Source: Alopecurus myosuroides
Taxonomy: Eukaryota; Streptophyta; Magnoliopsida; Poales; Poaceae
DNA length: 64,000 nucleotides
Assembly: GCA_028641055.1 (NCBI GenBank)
Contig: CM054060.1
Coordinates: 295,857,480-295,921,479 of the forward strand
Direction: 5' to 3'
Positions 21,368-32,781 of this stretch are shown here, piece by piece. Position 1 is the first letter of the stretch, and each line of letters begins with the position of its first letter. The position numbers were made by a program, and so were the translations under genes. The notes under the pieces were generated by a model, which was not told where the DNA came from, did not search any database, and was given only the letters and a program-made list of their open reading frames with translations.

Positions 21368-21865
21368 GTTCATCCAAGGACTACGGGTCCATAGCAGTAG
21401 CTAGATGGGTGTTCTCTCCACTTTATGCCTCATTTTTTAGATCTCGTGAGCTACCCTACATGATCGAGATCATCTTATTGTAATGCTACATGTTGTGTTT
21501 GCTGGGATCCGATGAATATTGAATGTTATGTCTCTTGATTATCAATCTATCATGTTATGTTCATGTGTATGTTATTTATGATCTTGCATGCTCTCCGTTG
21601 TTAGTAGATGCTCTGACCAAGTAGATACTAGTGACTCCAAGAGGGAGTATTTACGCTCGATAGTGGGTTCATGCCTCCTTTGTATCTGTGCTCGAGTGAC
21701 AGAAACGTGACAAATGGAGGATGTGATGTTGTCATTAGGGAGAAAAGAACGATGTTTACATTATACACTTTGCTTAATGCGATTATCCGTTGTTTGCAAC
21801 TTAATACCCAAGATTTGTTCAGATGATATTCTGATGGTGGATTATTAGTCATTTATGCAGTTGGA
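21368..21865 (+). repeat. Family-B LTR fragment
   Basis: Matches about 4833-5336 of the LTR at 4287-5881. The left end joins unit R with no target duplication. The right end joins the transposase fragment through a shared TGGA at 21862-21865, as expected of a deletion by short homology. Confidence 0.8.
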
Positions 21866-22050
21866 ACAACCCAATGGTTGACACTGAACCATATTTAATA
21901 CATCGTCCTCTTGCTGCTCTTGATCATCAGGTGCCGAAAGAATGGACTACATTCCTCGTTATGCGACAGGAGATCCGAGACCCAAAGATGCATCAAGAGC
22001 TGCATCATGATCTGGTGGAGCATCTATGGAGACTCAAGGGCTACCCCTAG
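21862..22050 (+). pseudogene. PIF/Harbinger transposase C-terminal fragment, copy 2
   Basis: Only the last roughly 60 codons remain, ending LVEHLWRLKGYP and a TAG at 22048-22050. A 12-bp insertion near 21993 (CATCAAGAGCTG) keeps the frame. No catalytic residues remain. Confidence 0.75.
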
Positions 22051-22408
22051 TTTGATGTGGTTTAATTTATGTTCAAAACTTGTTAAATTATTATTGTAAT
22101 ATTTGGTATTCGATGATTTGTGTGACAAATTTTGTGATAAAACTATGTTTTATCAAAACTGTGTCGAAATTAGGCTGAATTTGGTAAAAAATAATCACGC
22201 TACGCCGAATGTAGGCCGAAAATGTACGAATCTGGGAAAAACTGAGGGATTGGTGCCGAATTTGGGCGAAAAACGGGCGGCTGGGTTCGCCCACCTGGGT
22301 AGGCGGCCGGGAAGCGTCGCCCCCCAGGACGAAAATAGTGCTGACACTCCCCAAACGACACTATTTTCCGCCGAAAAACGGTCCTGGGGAAAACGCCTAG
22401 AGACTCTC
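21862..22408 (+). mobile_element. PIF/Harbinger 3' fragment, copy 2
   Basis: Corresponds to about 6190-6818. It ends CTAGAGACTCTC followed by TTA (22409-22411), the same terminus and target site as copy 1. Confidence 0.8.
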
Positions 22409-22411
22409 TTA

Positions 22412-22529
22412 GGATTAGGATACAAAAGAAGGCAGGAACGTGATAATGTTTCCCGAGCGCCTTATTGAGCTGTGAAACATTCATCACAAGTTGAGGAAGA
22501 AGTGAACACGAACATTGCCCAAAAGACTC
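22412..22529 (+). repeat. Tandem unit H, copy 2 (heavily deleted)
   Basis: Starts GGATTAGGATAC as at 6822 and 24532, follows unit H for about 118 bases, then jumps straight to unit R at 22530. About 2.8 kb of unit H, including the O-methyltransferase fragment, is missing. Confidence 0.75.
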
Positions 22530-22990
22530 TGCTATTGTTTTACCATCAATCTGTCAAAACATCCAAAATCTGAAGCAAAATGTACAACCCTACTCCGATG
22601 CCTCCCTCGTCGATGCCTTCTTCCCCTTGTCCTTCCGCAGCAAAAATAGTGGATCCGGCTTGAGTCGTGTGTGCATATTCCCATGGTCCTCCCTCGTTAC
22701 GGTCAGCAACCATATGACAAATGAAGAATTGGGTTAAGACTAGCAAACATTTACATGTTCTCTTCCATCTGCATTTGTTTGAAGGGTGCTTGCTTTTATA
22801 AAATTGTTCACGCTTTGAACATGGTACGTTACCGTATTGTGTGCGCTTGGGTGTAAAGTCCGAGACGTTATAGATTTTAGGATGGGTAGCGCGTAGGTCG
22901 GCATAGCGCCTCACTTTTTAGGTCCCTTCCATCCACCGTTAGATTGTCATCCAACGCGCTGAAATCAACGTATGACCATGTTTCATTTTA
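22530..22990 (+). repeat. Tandem unit R, copy 2
   Basis: Same order as at 20736: TGCTATTGTTTTACC, the minus-strand GGPWEYAHTTQAGSTI frame (22546-22914 region), then the ATCCACCGTTAGATTGTC segment leading into the ERF fragment. Confidence 0.75.
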
Positions 22991-23230
22991 GTCCTCAAAC
23001 GCACCGCGAGCGGCGTCCTGGCCGTCGAGGAGGACTGCCGTAGGTACTGCGGCTCCTCCTCGTCCACGCTGTGCGAGGACGGCACCTCGGCCGCAGACGA
23101 GGCCGCCGCGCCGGCCCCGCGCTTCTCCTTGTCCTCGCTGCCGTTCAATCTGAACCTGCCGGGCCCCGGGGTCGCCGCGGCCGACGGCGACGAGATGGAC
23201 TGGCGCTGCGACACGCTGCTCCGCCTCTGA
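22991..23230 (+). pseudogene. ERF (AP2/ERF) transcription factor C-terminal fragment with EAR-like motif
   Basis: An open frame of about 79 codons ends at TGA 23228-23230. It reads LAVEEDCRRYCGSSSS, then an acidic/Ala-rich part, then LPFNLNLPGPG, and ends EMDWRCDTLLRL. A Ser-rich stretch after 'EEDC', a DLNLPP-like EAR repression motif and a short acidic tail are what class-II (repressor) ERFs of grasses carry. The DNA-binding AP2 domain is absent, so it is a fragment. NLNLP in place of DLNLP is a change in the motif. GC content is far above its surroundings. Best copy of two; the family call rests on the C-terminus alone. Confidence 0.6.
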
Positions 23231-24531
23231 TAGCCTTCTACACCAGTACTTGCCTCGCCTACATGGGTCGGGTCACGTCGCCCCCTCGTCGTTCTACCAC
23301 GAAAATGCCGCGGCGGCGGCGCTGCATACCGGGAAGTTGTGCTACTACAATCTCGATAGGATCGGGATTTTTGTTCTCCTTTTACCACTCAGGATCTGAA
23401 TATCTGATACTCGTACGTGATAATGTGAATAAGTTCATCATCATCATCATATAATCCACGTGCTGTTGCAGTTATGTTCATATTATCGACTAATCAGATA
23501 TGTAATGGAAGAAAGCAAAAGAGAAGATTTACACGCAAACTTGTGTTAGCTGCATCATTTGCTTTGCTTATTGTTGGATCCTGCTTATGTATTGCTCCTG
23601 TGTGCTAGAATGGCTATGAAAGTTGAACTGAAAGTGTGTGGTCTGAATTTCCCGTACTTCATCGCAACATTGTACATAGAGCGATAGTAGTATATGGCAA
23701 GATGCACCACCGATCAGCACCAGAAAAGTTTCACCGTATTTCGATCACGATGCTCCTCTGATCTGCACATACCCTTGAACACATCACGCTAGAAAAACCA
23801 AAGAACGAAGCAGCAGATGCACACATCTGCGTGTTCCGATTCAGTTTCAGACTTGTCCGGTGTGTGCTTGTTGCCAGCCAAAAGGGCTTTTCCATTCTTC
23901 TGTTGCTTCTCGCCTCTCGGCCTTAACCGAATTAAAACTTAATTGCTTCTTCTCTGTCTCGAGGTGCATTTTCCATGGTCAGATGTAATCATGCAGTCTC
24001 ACTCTTTTTCTGCGGTCTCACTCATTTTGTTACCGTGCTTTACTCACTCGCTACGAGCTGAATCGCAGTCAAGTTTCTCAACTCCGTCTTCATTTCTAAA
24101 TGAAACCGGCATTTTGATATGCAAAGAGGGGACACACGGATTCACATAGGATGATAAGAAGCTAGGTGAGAAAAGATTGTATCCCTGTCGTACAGTACAA
24201 CAGAGATCTGCGAAGCTCCTTTGAGCATCGATAACCATCTACTGTACGGTAAAATGGTTTGATCGCCATCTCTTGGTTAGTTGGAGCGAGTGGGAGCCTT
24301 GATGGGCCGTAGTGGTACCGGGCCTGACATTCCCTCTCCCTTGGAGAGCAGCTTGCCCCGGGCCGGTGCACAAGAAAAACGCTGCCGAAGCTCGTCGAGA
24401 TCTTCCCAGGTCGCCATGGACGCCGGGTTGCCAGGATGGCTGGATTAGAACTTGTGCAAAAGAGCGATTGCCTTGCGGAAGTATTGCTACAAAACACGGA
24501 GTGAAAATTGCATCATATCATCACATCATAA
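23231..24531 (+). other. Possible 3' flank of the ERF fragment
   Basis: No gene seen. The sequence has unique-looking, genic-type composition, with a short (ATC)n run at 23437-23451, unlike the transposons around it. It would be the 3' untranslated region and downstream DNA of the ERF fragment. It joins unit H copy 3 at 24529-24531 (TAA), where copies 1 and 2 carry the Harbinger end. Confidence 0.4.
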
Positions 24532-24816
24532 GGATTAGGATATGGAAGAAGGCAGGAACATGATGATGTTGCCCGAGCGCCTTATTGAGATGTGAAACAT
24601 GCATCACAAGCCGAGGAAGAAAAAAAATATGAACATCGCCCGAAAGAACAATTCGGCCTGCCCTGCGTCGCTCCACTGGGGCGACAAGGGCGGCGACCCC
24701 AACCTAAACTTTTCCTTCAGGCAACTAGGCGGGAGCACGTCTCGATGGGTGCGGTTGGAGGCGGCCGCACACGACTTCAGCTGGCGGTGGAGAAGTCGGC
24801 GGCGACACTGTGTCCG
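24532..24816 (+). repeat. Tandem unit H, copy 3 (left part)
   Basis: Starts GGATTAGGATATGG and follows 6822-7080. It is cut at 24817-24819 by the target site TGA of the DNA transposon, and resumes at 44125. Confidence 0.75.
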
Positions 24817-25027
24817 TGAGGACATCTCCTACGGGACTGCTCAAAACACGGACAAAAACACGACAAATCTGTTTGTTTGAGCAGTGGTCTGGCAGGGGGA
24901 CACGGCGAAAATAGGAAATGTCCTACCGGCTGCTTACTTCAGGGGGTCGGGCCACAAACGGCCAGTTTTTACATTGAAAAAACAAAAAACTTAAACCCTA
25001 GCTAGGGCCGGCCACCGCTCGTCGGAG

Positions 25028-25969
25028 CTACTCATCATCGTCATCGAGGATGATGTAGTCGGGCTCGCGGAAGAGGTGGCCCGGCAGGCCGGAAGGACGC
25101 GGCGGCGTAGCCGGCTGGGTGGGGGCTGGCGGCGCCTCCGGCATCTCTGGTGGCGTCACTCTCCACTGCCAGGACATGCCGACCAGGGGCCGGAACCACC
25201 TGGACAGCGGTGCAGCGCCTCCTCCCGCTCCTCCTCCTCCTAGGCCACCAGCCTAGCCTCCTCTGCCTTCTGGGCCGCCTTCCTGGCCTCCCGCATGGTC
25301 GCCGGCCGAGCCAGGGCCGCCTCCGCCACCGCCGTAGCCTCAAGCACTGCTGCGGCCTCGCGGTCCTCTTCCTCCTGGCGCTCCCTGGCCTCCATGGCGG
25401 AGTCGTGGAGGGTCGTGCCTAGGCCCTCCCGCTCCATGACCTCGTCGGGGACGTCCTCGTCCTCTTCCTTCACCGGGAGGCGCGCGGGGCTGCCGATGCG
25501 CAACGTTCCGGAAGCGGCGCGGCGGCCGTGACGCTGGGGGAGGTTTACCGGCGGGTGCTGCGGGGGGAGGGGGGGACCCAAAAAACGCGCGCCGACGGAG
25601 ATCGTGCTCGTCGGCGAACCGCGTGTCCCAATGGGGACTGTCCAACGCGAATGCTGGATGCATGAGGAAGTCCTCGGGGAGCTCCTCCCGGCGGAGGAGA
25701 ATCTCGTTCTCCCGCTCCAGGCCGTCCTTGGGGACCGGCGACACCTGAATCCTCTCCGGATTGAGGTGCCACCCGTCTGCGAGGTGGACGTCCGGCCAGG
25801 GTTGTCCAGTACCACATGCACTTGTCCGCGTTCAGGTACGGACGCTGCCGCACGCGGTGGTCCTCTTCCTCATCTGCGCGAGGGTGGAGGAGGCGCGGGC
25901 TAGGGCGCGGCGGCGCTAGGACCTAGCCTCCTTGTTGTTCTTCTCCCCTAGCCACCAGCGGCGGGTCAT
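25028..25969 (-). pseudogene. Transposon-borne hypothetical protein, decayed
   Basis: From an ATG at 25969 the reverse strand reads MTRRWWLGEKNNKEARS, then a stop. Recognisable pieces continue in other frames: KCMWYW, DVHLADGWHLNPERI, ELPEDFLMHPAFALDS, then an acidic, Glu/Ala-rich helix, ending DYIILDDDDE before TAG at 25028-25030. I know proteins of this look as repeated, uncharacterised grass transposon-associated sequences; no function is known to me. Several frameshifts and stops make it a pseudogene. GC content is above 65 percent, unlike the insertions around it. Confidence 0.55.
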
Positions 25970-27634
25970 CGTGGTGGTGGAGAGAGCGGTGGGTGAAGGG
26001 TACATTGCATAGAAAACAAAAATTTTCCTACGCGAAATAAACCCGAAGGGCCAAGATCTAATCTAGGAGATGAAAGCAACGGAGAGAAAGAGTCTTAGGA
26101 AAAAATACCCTCGAAGACTCTAAGCGTCACGAGATCGAATCTCGATGTTGGCGTAGTCGTACTCACGTCGATCTCAAGAACGAGAAGATGTGCACCACAA
26201 TCCGGCGGTGCCTCCGTGATCGGTCACACGTTCAGCTCAATGAAGACCTCCGTTCCCTCGATTCAGCGGGGCAGCGGAAGTAGAGGATCCCCCGGAACTC
26301 TAGTACCACGACGGCGTGGTGTGGTGAAGAATCCCACGGACCATGGAATGGTGCAGCGGGTGGAGAGAAGGGAGGTGGGACAAGTGTGTGTAGGAGGGGG
26401 AGCCCTCATCCTCCTTTTTATAGGGGAGGGGAAGGAAGCCCAATTCATGGTGCGGCCAATACATGGTGCCCCCACCTCTTCTCCTCTTCATGCGAGTGGA
26501 AGATCCACTCACACCCACTCATCCTCCCTTAATTCACACTTAGAAAATCCAAATGTTTTTCTTTAATAAATAAATAAAACATTTTTATTTCTTTATTTTA
26601 ATATTTTTTAATTCTATTAACAAACATTTGCACATAACCGCTCAAATCATTTGTTAATTCTATTCACAACCATCCGATGAAAAACCCCTTGAACTATTTC
26701 AAATTTACCCGAAACAATTCCGGTGCTGTCCAAACTATTCTCCGATATTCCGTATCCTCTCAAATGCATTATCGAACCTTAAGTGTGTCACCCTACCGTT
26801 CGCGAATAATATAGACATGATCGAGACACCTCTCCGATAAATAATCAACAACGGGATCTGGAGATCCGTGATGACTCCTATATATTCAACGATGAATCTT
26901 GTGATCGTGTGAACCATCAACGTCGTAACTAATTCCCTTTGTCTCGCGATATTTTACTTATCCGAGATCTGATCATCGGTATCAACCATACCTTGTTTGA
27001 TCTCGTTACCGACAAGTACTCTTTTACTCGTTCTGTGATATGACATTCTTGTGACCTAGTCACATGCTTTCAAGCGGTGTCAATCTGATATCACTGAGAG
27101 GGCCCATAGTATATCTCTCCGTCATTTTGGATGGACAAATCCCACTCTTGATCCATGAGCCTCAACTAACACTTTCGAATACCTAACGCCACTGATGACC
27201 CACAAGTATAGGGGATCGCAACAGTCTTCGAGGGAAGTAAAGCCCAAATTTATTGATTCGACACAAGGGGAGCCAAAGAATATATGTGAGCCTTAACAAG
27301 TGAGTTGTCAATTCACCTGCACCTGAAAGTACTTTTGTTCGCAGTGGTTTATCAGTAGTAACAGTTTCATAGTAGCAGCAGTAGTGAAATAATAGCAACA
27401 ATGGAATGAAAACAAAAGTAGTGGTGTTCTAAGTAAACACCATGATTAAATACTGTAGGCATAGGGATGGATGAACGGGCGTTGCATGGATAAGATAGTT
27501 CATATAATAATCAAGACATGAGCATTGCAGATAAATAAGATAAAGCATCCAAGCACTAAGTAACCATAGGCATGTGTTCCGTAAATAGTCGTATGTGCTC
27601 GCAATGAGAACTTGCACAACATCATTTGTCCTAC

Positions 27635-29042
27635 TGATACGTCTCCAACGTATCTATAACTTCTGATGTTCCATGTTGATATTATGCCAATTGCTACATG
27701 TTTTATCCCTTCTTTATAGCATTTTTACATGTTTTCCTGGACTAACCTATTAACAAGATGCCAAGTGCCAGTTCCCTGTTTTCTGCTGTTTTTAGTTTCA
27801 GAAAAGTTGTTCTGGAAATATTCTCGGAATTGGAAAATTCGAAAGCCAGAAGTCCCAAAAGTCCCGGAAGCATCCAGAAGTCCCGAAGAGACCGGGAGGG
27901 GGCCACAGGGTGGCCACACCATGGAGTGGCGCGGGTCCTCCTGGCCGCGCCACATAGGGGTGTGGGCCCCCTGGCCACCTCCCGGCATCGCCCTTTCGCC
28001 CATATATACTCACCGATGCATAAACCCTAGGGGAATCGACCTTTTCCGGAAAAAAACATATGTAGCTCTGCCGCCGCCACCAACAAGTTTCGGGGGACAG
28101 ATCTCTGTTCTGGCACCCTGCCGGGACGGGGAAGTGCCCCCGAAAGTCATCTCCATCGATTCCACCGCCATCTCCATCACCGTTGCTGTCTCCTATGATG
28201 AGGAGGGAGTAGTTCTCCCCGGGGGCTGAGGGCTCTACTGGTAGCTATGTGGTTCATCTCTATCTCCCATGGTGTGATCTTTATGTGATCATGAGCTTTG
28301 TAATCTAGTTGAATCTATAGATTGATCTTCATCTGTTATGCTACTCAAGTGGTTTTAATGTCTCCGTAAACACTTTGATCACGGGGAAAAGGTGACAGTG
28401 TGTGCTCCGTGTGGTTTAGCATGTTATTTATATCTTGTGTTGGAAGGTGAACCTATGAAATTGTGGCGTTTGTTTACTAATCTATGGCGCTCGTAGTGAC
28501 ATTGGGGTGCCCTAGAGAGGGAATATAGACTTGAGGAGTGTTGTTAAAGCCCTACGCAATGATTAGTGTTTGTTATTCGACCGGAGAGTGGTTCAGAGTA
28601 GCATAGTGAAGAAATGATATTTATGCATTCAATTATGTGATCATTGTTGAGAGTGTACACTAGTGAAAGTAGGAGCCCTATGCCTTATTTCCAAGCATTG
28701 AAACACTGTTTTCCGCCTGTTCTGCTACATGTTTGCTTGCTGCCATTTTTATTTCAGATTACTATTATCACTTATAATCATCCATACTGCTTGTATTTTA
28801 CTCTCTCTTCGCCGAACTAGTGCACCTATATACCTGACAAGTATATTGGGTGTGTTGTGGACACAAGATACTTCTCGTATCTTAACTGCAAGGTTGCTTG
28901 AGAGGGATATCTTTGACCTCTACCTCCCTGAGTTCGATATACCTTGGGTGATCCACTTAAGGGAAACTTGCTGCTGTTCTACAAACCTCTGCACTTGGAG
29001 GCCCAACACTGTCTACAAGAATAGAAGCGTGCGTAGACATCA
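27635..29042 (+). repeat. 5' LTR of the family-A element
   Basis: TGATACGTCTCC...GTAGACATCA. TATA-like CATATATACT at 28001-28010, just before ATGCATAAACCCTAG. Open frames inside are fortuitous. Confidence 0.9.
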
Positions 29043-29052
29043 AGCTTTTTTC

Positions 29053-29070
29053 TAGCGCTGTTGCCGGGGA
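29053..29070 (+). promoter_or_regulatory. Primer-binding site (tRNA-Asp)
   Basis: TAGCGCTGTTGCCGGGGA, 10 bases after the LTR; complementary to the 3' end of tRNA-Asp apart from small changes. This primer is typical of Athila-type elements. Confidence 0.8.
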
Positions 29071-29176
29071 GGTAAGGTAAAAGGTACTCACATCCTCAGG
29101 TGTGAGTGCTCGAAGTTATTTCCTTTAGATTATGCAATTATATCTTTTTGTTTCTTGTTTTCACTAGTTAGGCTTA

Positions 29177-29978
29177 ATGGAAAACAACAAAAATATGAGA
29201 GAGCTTTATAATATTTATCTTGAGTTAGGACATGAAGTGTTTGAAGAGAAAATTAAAAAAACCTATGGAGCTTTATTTGCATGCTAATAGCAATGTTATT
29301 AGTATGAATTCTTTGAACATCATTATTGCTAATGCTATGGAAAAGTCTAAGCTTGGGGAACCTAATTTTGATGAATATGATATTTTTACTCCCCTAAGTT
29401 TCGAGGAGGAATTTTCCTTTGATGATACCTTGCCTCCAATATATGATGATTATAATGATTGTGGTGTTCTAGTTCCACCTGTTTACAATGATGAATATGA
29501 TATTTTCAATCCACCTACTATTGAGGAAAAAAATTGTTTTGATGATACTATGCCTCCTATATTTAATGATTATGGTGATGAGAATAATAATGATAGCTAT
29601 TTTGTTGAATTTTCTCCCACTACTATTAATAAGAATGACTATGCTTATGTGGAGACTATTAATTCTTTTATGCATGCGGCTCATGATAAGAATGTTTTAT
29701 GTGATAGTTATATTGTTAATTTTATTCATGATGCTACTAAAAGTTATTATGAGAGAGGGAAACATGGTTTTATGCACCTCAACAATATTAAGTTTCCCCT
29801 CTTTATGTTGAAATTTTTGAAGTTGCACTTATTTTGTCTTCCTATGCTAGTCACTTTGTGCTTCGTTGACTTGTTTTTCTACATGGTTCTTTTTCATAGG
29901 AAGTGGGTTAGAATTAAATGTATTTTATATTTGCTTCTTGATTCTCTATTATTATGCTTCAACCTTATTCTTATGTGA
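29177..29978 (+). pseudogene. Unassigned ORF of family-A elements, copy 1 (frameshifted near the start)
   Basis: Starts MENNKNMRELYNIYLELGHE at 29177. An extra base near 29272 moves the rest into the frame 29232-29978. The middle is acidic and Tyr-rich, with repeats like FDDTLPPIYDDYNDCG and DYGDENNNDSYFVEF. The last 65 residues are strongly hydrophobic with basic breaks (KFPLFMLKFLKLHLFCLPML, then LLLDSLLLCFN), suggesting one to three membrane segments. The relative at 59209-59994 keeps the same order; an in-frame 12-residue insertion here (ending NPP) distinguishes them. I recognise no domain: not gag, protease or polymerase. Membrane location is inference from composition only. Confidence 0.55.
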
Positions 29979-32766
29979 TCATCTTTTAAAAATCATTGTG
30001 CCTAGCTGAAAGGCGTTAAAGAAAAGCGCTACCGGGAGACAACCCGTTTTATTTTGCTATTTTCAACCTGTTTTCTTTCGTTTTCTTTGGTGTGCTTTGC
30101 ACCTGGGTGTTTTCTATTTCCTTAGCAACCCCTCTGTATCTTTTCTTTTGTGTTTTTGTTGAGTCAAGAAAAGCCTCTAGTGGAAAGTTGAGGCTATATT
30201 TCGGATTTCTGGGGAGGAAACAGATTTCTGCTGTCCACTGTTAATTCAGTTAAAAATCACAGAAAATTAAAAATTACCTGAGATATTTTGTGCTTAATCC
30301 TGAGTTATATACGAAACTTTTCTTATAATACCACTTTTTTATTTGAGCAACAGAAGATTTTTGAAAAAACCGATCTTTACCTGCTGTTCTGTTTTGACAG
30401 ATTTCTGCCATTTATCGCATTTGCATCTTAATCTCTTTCTTTTGGTGTTCTTTTAAGAAAACGAGTTTTAAAAGCAGTTGTGACAGTAGCTAATGTGTTT
30501 TTGAGTGTTATACTTGTGTTGAAACTGAACCATGTGAATTTATTTTTTCAATTGCACTAACGTTGCTAATGAAGATTGTGAGAATTTTGGTGTGAAGGAA
30601 GTTTTCAAGAGTCAAGAGAAGAGGATGATATGATGTGATCAAGAAGAGTGAAAAGGCTAATATTGGGTATTCCCCGGGTGGTACATCCAAGAAAATTCCA
30701 ATAGGACTCAAGCATCTAATCTTGGGGATGCCCAAGGCATCCCCTTCTTCATCGACAAATTATCAGGTCACTTCTAGTGAAACTATATTTGTATTCGGTC
30801 GCATTTTATGTGCTTTACTTGGAGTGTCTTTTATTTTTGTTTTCAGTTTGTTTGGTTTTCTTTGCTGTAATAAATGGTTGGTTCTTATCATACTTGTGTG
30901 GGAGAGAGACACACTCCGTTTTCATTGCTTAGAACACTCTAGTTTTCATTCTTATTGTTCTGTGAGTGTTTAATTTTTGCTAGTACTACGTTTAGCCTTT
31001 GTTTTCATGCATCTCTTATTCAGAGCTGTTAGCTTTTGTAGTTAGGTGGTTCTCATATATGTGCTTGGTAGGGAATTGAAATGCTTATGTGATAGTTGGT
31101 ATAGTGGAAAAATTCGCATGGTCCTGTAGATCACTAAACTACTTCACTTGAATCACTGCTGTTGTTTTGAGATATTAATTTGCTTAATGGATAAACAGGA
31201 AGGACTAGTAAGTATAAACTTGTAATGGTTGGTCTAAAGAAACTTGAAACTGTGCCACACTTAAATTACCAGCTGATAGAAACAATGTTATATGATTGCT
31301 ACGAGTGATACATTTCTGATCGGCCTTTTGTTACGCGCTACGGCCGGGGTAGCTAACAGTGACTTGTCACTGCCACAGACCCTCTTGGAGTGATTTGCAC
31401 TTTGCATTATAAGATGATTTGCTTGCTGCAATCTTTTAACTTGTGAGTCTATGTTGTGGTTCCTGGTACTTCCACCAACTATATTTGGTAGCCTCTTCGG
31501 TAAGGTGCATTGCCCTTTCTCACAATGAGAGTTGGTGCAAACTTCGCCAGTGCATCCAAATACCGTGGGAGGAATTTCTTATCCTACACATAAGCCCATA
31601 TATTCTTTCTCAAAACAACCACCATACCTACCTATCATGACATTTCCATAGCCATTCCGAGATATATTGCTGCACAACATCCACCTCCTTTATGTTACTT
31701 GATGATGAGCTTCATGGTTATTTATGCATACTGCTACACTGGAAGGAGCATGCAGTTAGAGACATTAGAGATATTTATTTATGAGTTATGAGTACTAAAA
31801 GTGTGATGATTCATTGTAATATAGGATGTTGCCCCTACCGGTGAGGATATATAATATAAAAAATTAAAAAGACCAAAAAGAAAAAATAGAAAGGGCCAAA
31901 GAGAGAATAAAGAGAGAGGGGGCACATCACTATCCTTTATACCACACTTGTGCTTCATTTTTAGCACCAATACTTCAGTTTGGAGAGAGTTTTCATATTA
32001 TAATTCATTCATAACTATGTGGGGAACTTTACATGATAGAACTTGGCTTGTATATTCCAATGATGAGTCTCCTCAAATGAGCTCTAGATCTTCGTGAGAA
32101 AGCAAGTTGGATGCACCCCCACTAGTTCCATTGGAGAGCTTTCATACACTTATAGCTCTATGTGCATCCGTTGTGTGGCAATCCCTACTCCTTGCATAGC
32201 TTCGGTTGTAAGACTTTCTCTTGTCTAATGACCACTTTCAGCTTTGTGAGCCTTTCTTCCATTGACCTTCCAAACCCCCCATAATGTTCTCTTTGCCATA
32301 ACATCCCGGTGCCAGGGACCAACGCAAAACACTTGCTTGTTTTTAGTGCGCAAATAGTTTAAGATTCAAGCATTGCATCATGTGGAAAGCTTTACTTGAT
32401 CCTAACAGGGGTTGTGCAGATCATTTGACGTGCATGATATTGTTGTTCTTGAAAGCTTAAATCATCTCTAATAAACTTTGCACGGTTGATAGTCTTTTAG
32501 TATTGATTCATTAAAAGTTTTGTTTCTTTCTTCTTATTTGTTTATGCATTACTTGTTAATATCAAATATAGATCACAACTTTAGTTCATTTGATCCTAGT
32601 TTACATGCTCTACTTTACATATCATGATCAAGATTGTGTGGTAGCATGTCACCTTAGAAATTCTTTTGTTTTATCGTTTACCTACTCGGGGACGAGTAGG
32701 AACTAAGCTGGGGGGTTTTACACCATAGGGTTTTTTCCCTACGGTAACATGTTCAAAAAAATAACT
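29979..32766 (+). other. Non-coding internal region of the family-A element
   Basis: No gene. It shares blocks with 1337-4272. Contains the 9-bp hairpin at 30724-30744, a small perfect hairpin CAGTGAC-TT-GTCACTG at 31357-31372, and an A/G-rich run at 31855-31922. Confidence 0.7.
30724..30744 (+). other. Conserved hairpin, second copy
   Basis: Arms GGGGATGCC (30724-30732) and GGCATCCCC (30736-30744), loop CAA; identical to 2112-2132. Confidence 0.7.
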
Positions 32767-32781
32767 AAGCTTGCGGATGCT
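32681..32781 (+). promoter_or_regulatory. Hairpin and polypurine tract of the family-A element
   Basis: Stem CCTACTCG/CGAGTAGG at 32681-32700, then a CTAAGCTGGGGGG tract near 32703-32715. About 50 bases follow that are absent from the 4287 copy, then a second tract AAGCTTGCGGATGCT at 32767-32781 that abuts the LTR. Two tracts in a row is unusual. Confidence 0.65.

Noticed and set aside
23071..23454. 127-aa Arg-rich frame over the ERF fragment
   Set aside because: It is a GC-rich shadow in another frame; the ERF frame has recognisable motifs and a natural stop.
6822..24531. Helitron as carrier of the O-methyltransferase and ERF fragments
   Set aside because: No convincing TC start, hairpin plus CTRR end or AT insertion site could be placed at the unit borders.
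25240..25821. 193-aa minus-strand frame as an intact gene
   Set aside because: Only its acidic C-terminal part follows the hypothetical protein; the N-terminal part is in a wrong frame relative to the recognisable KCMWYW and GWHLN segments.
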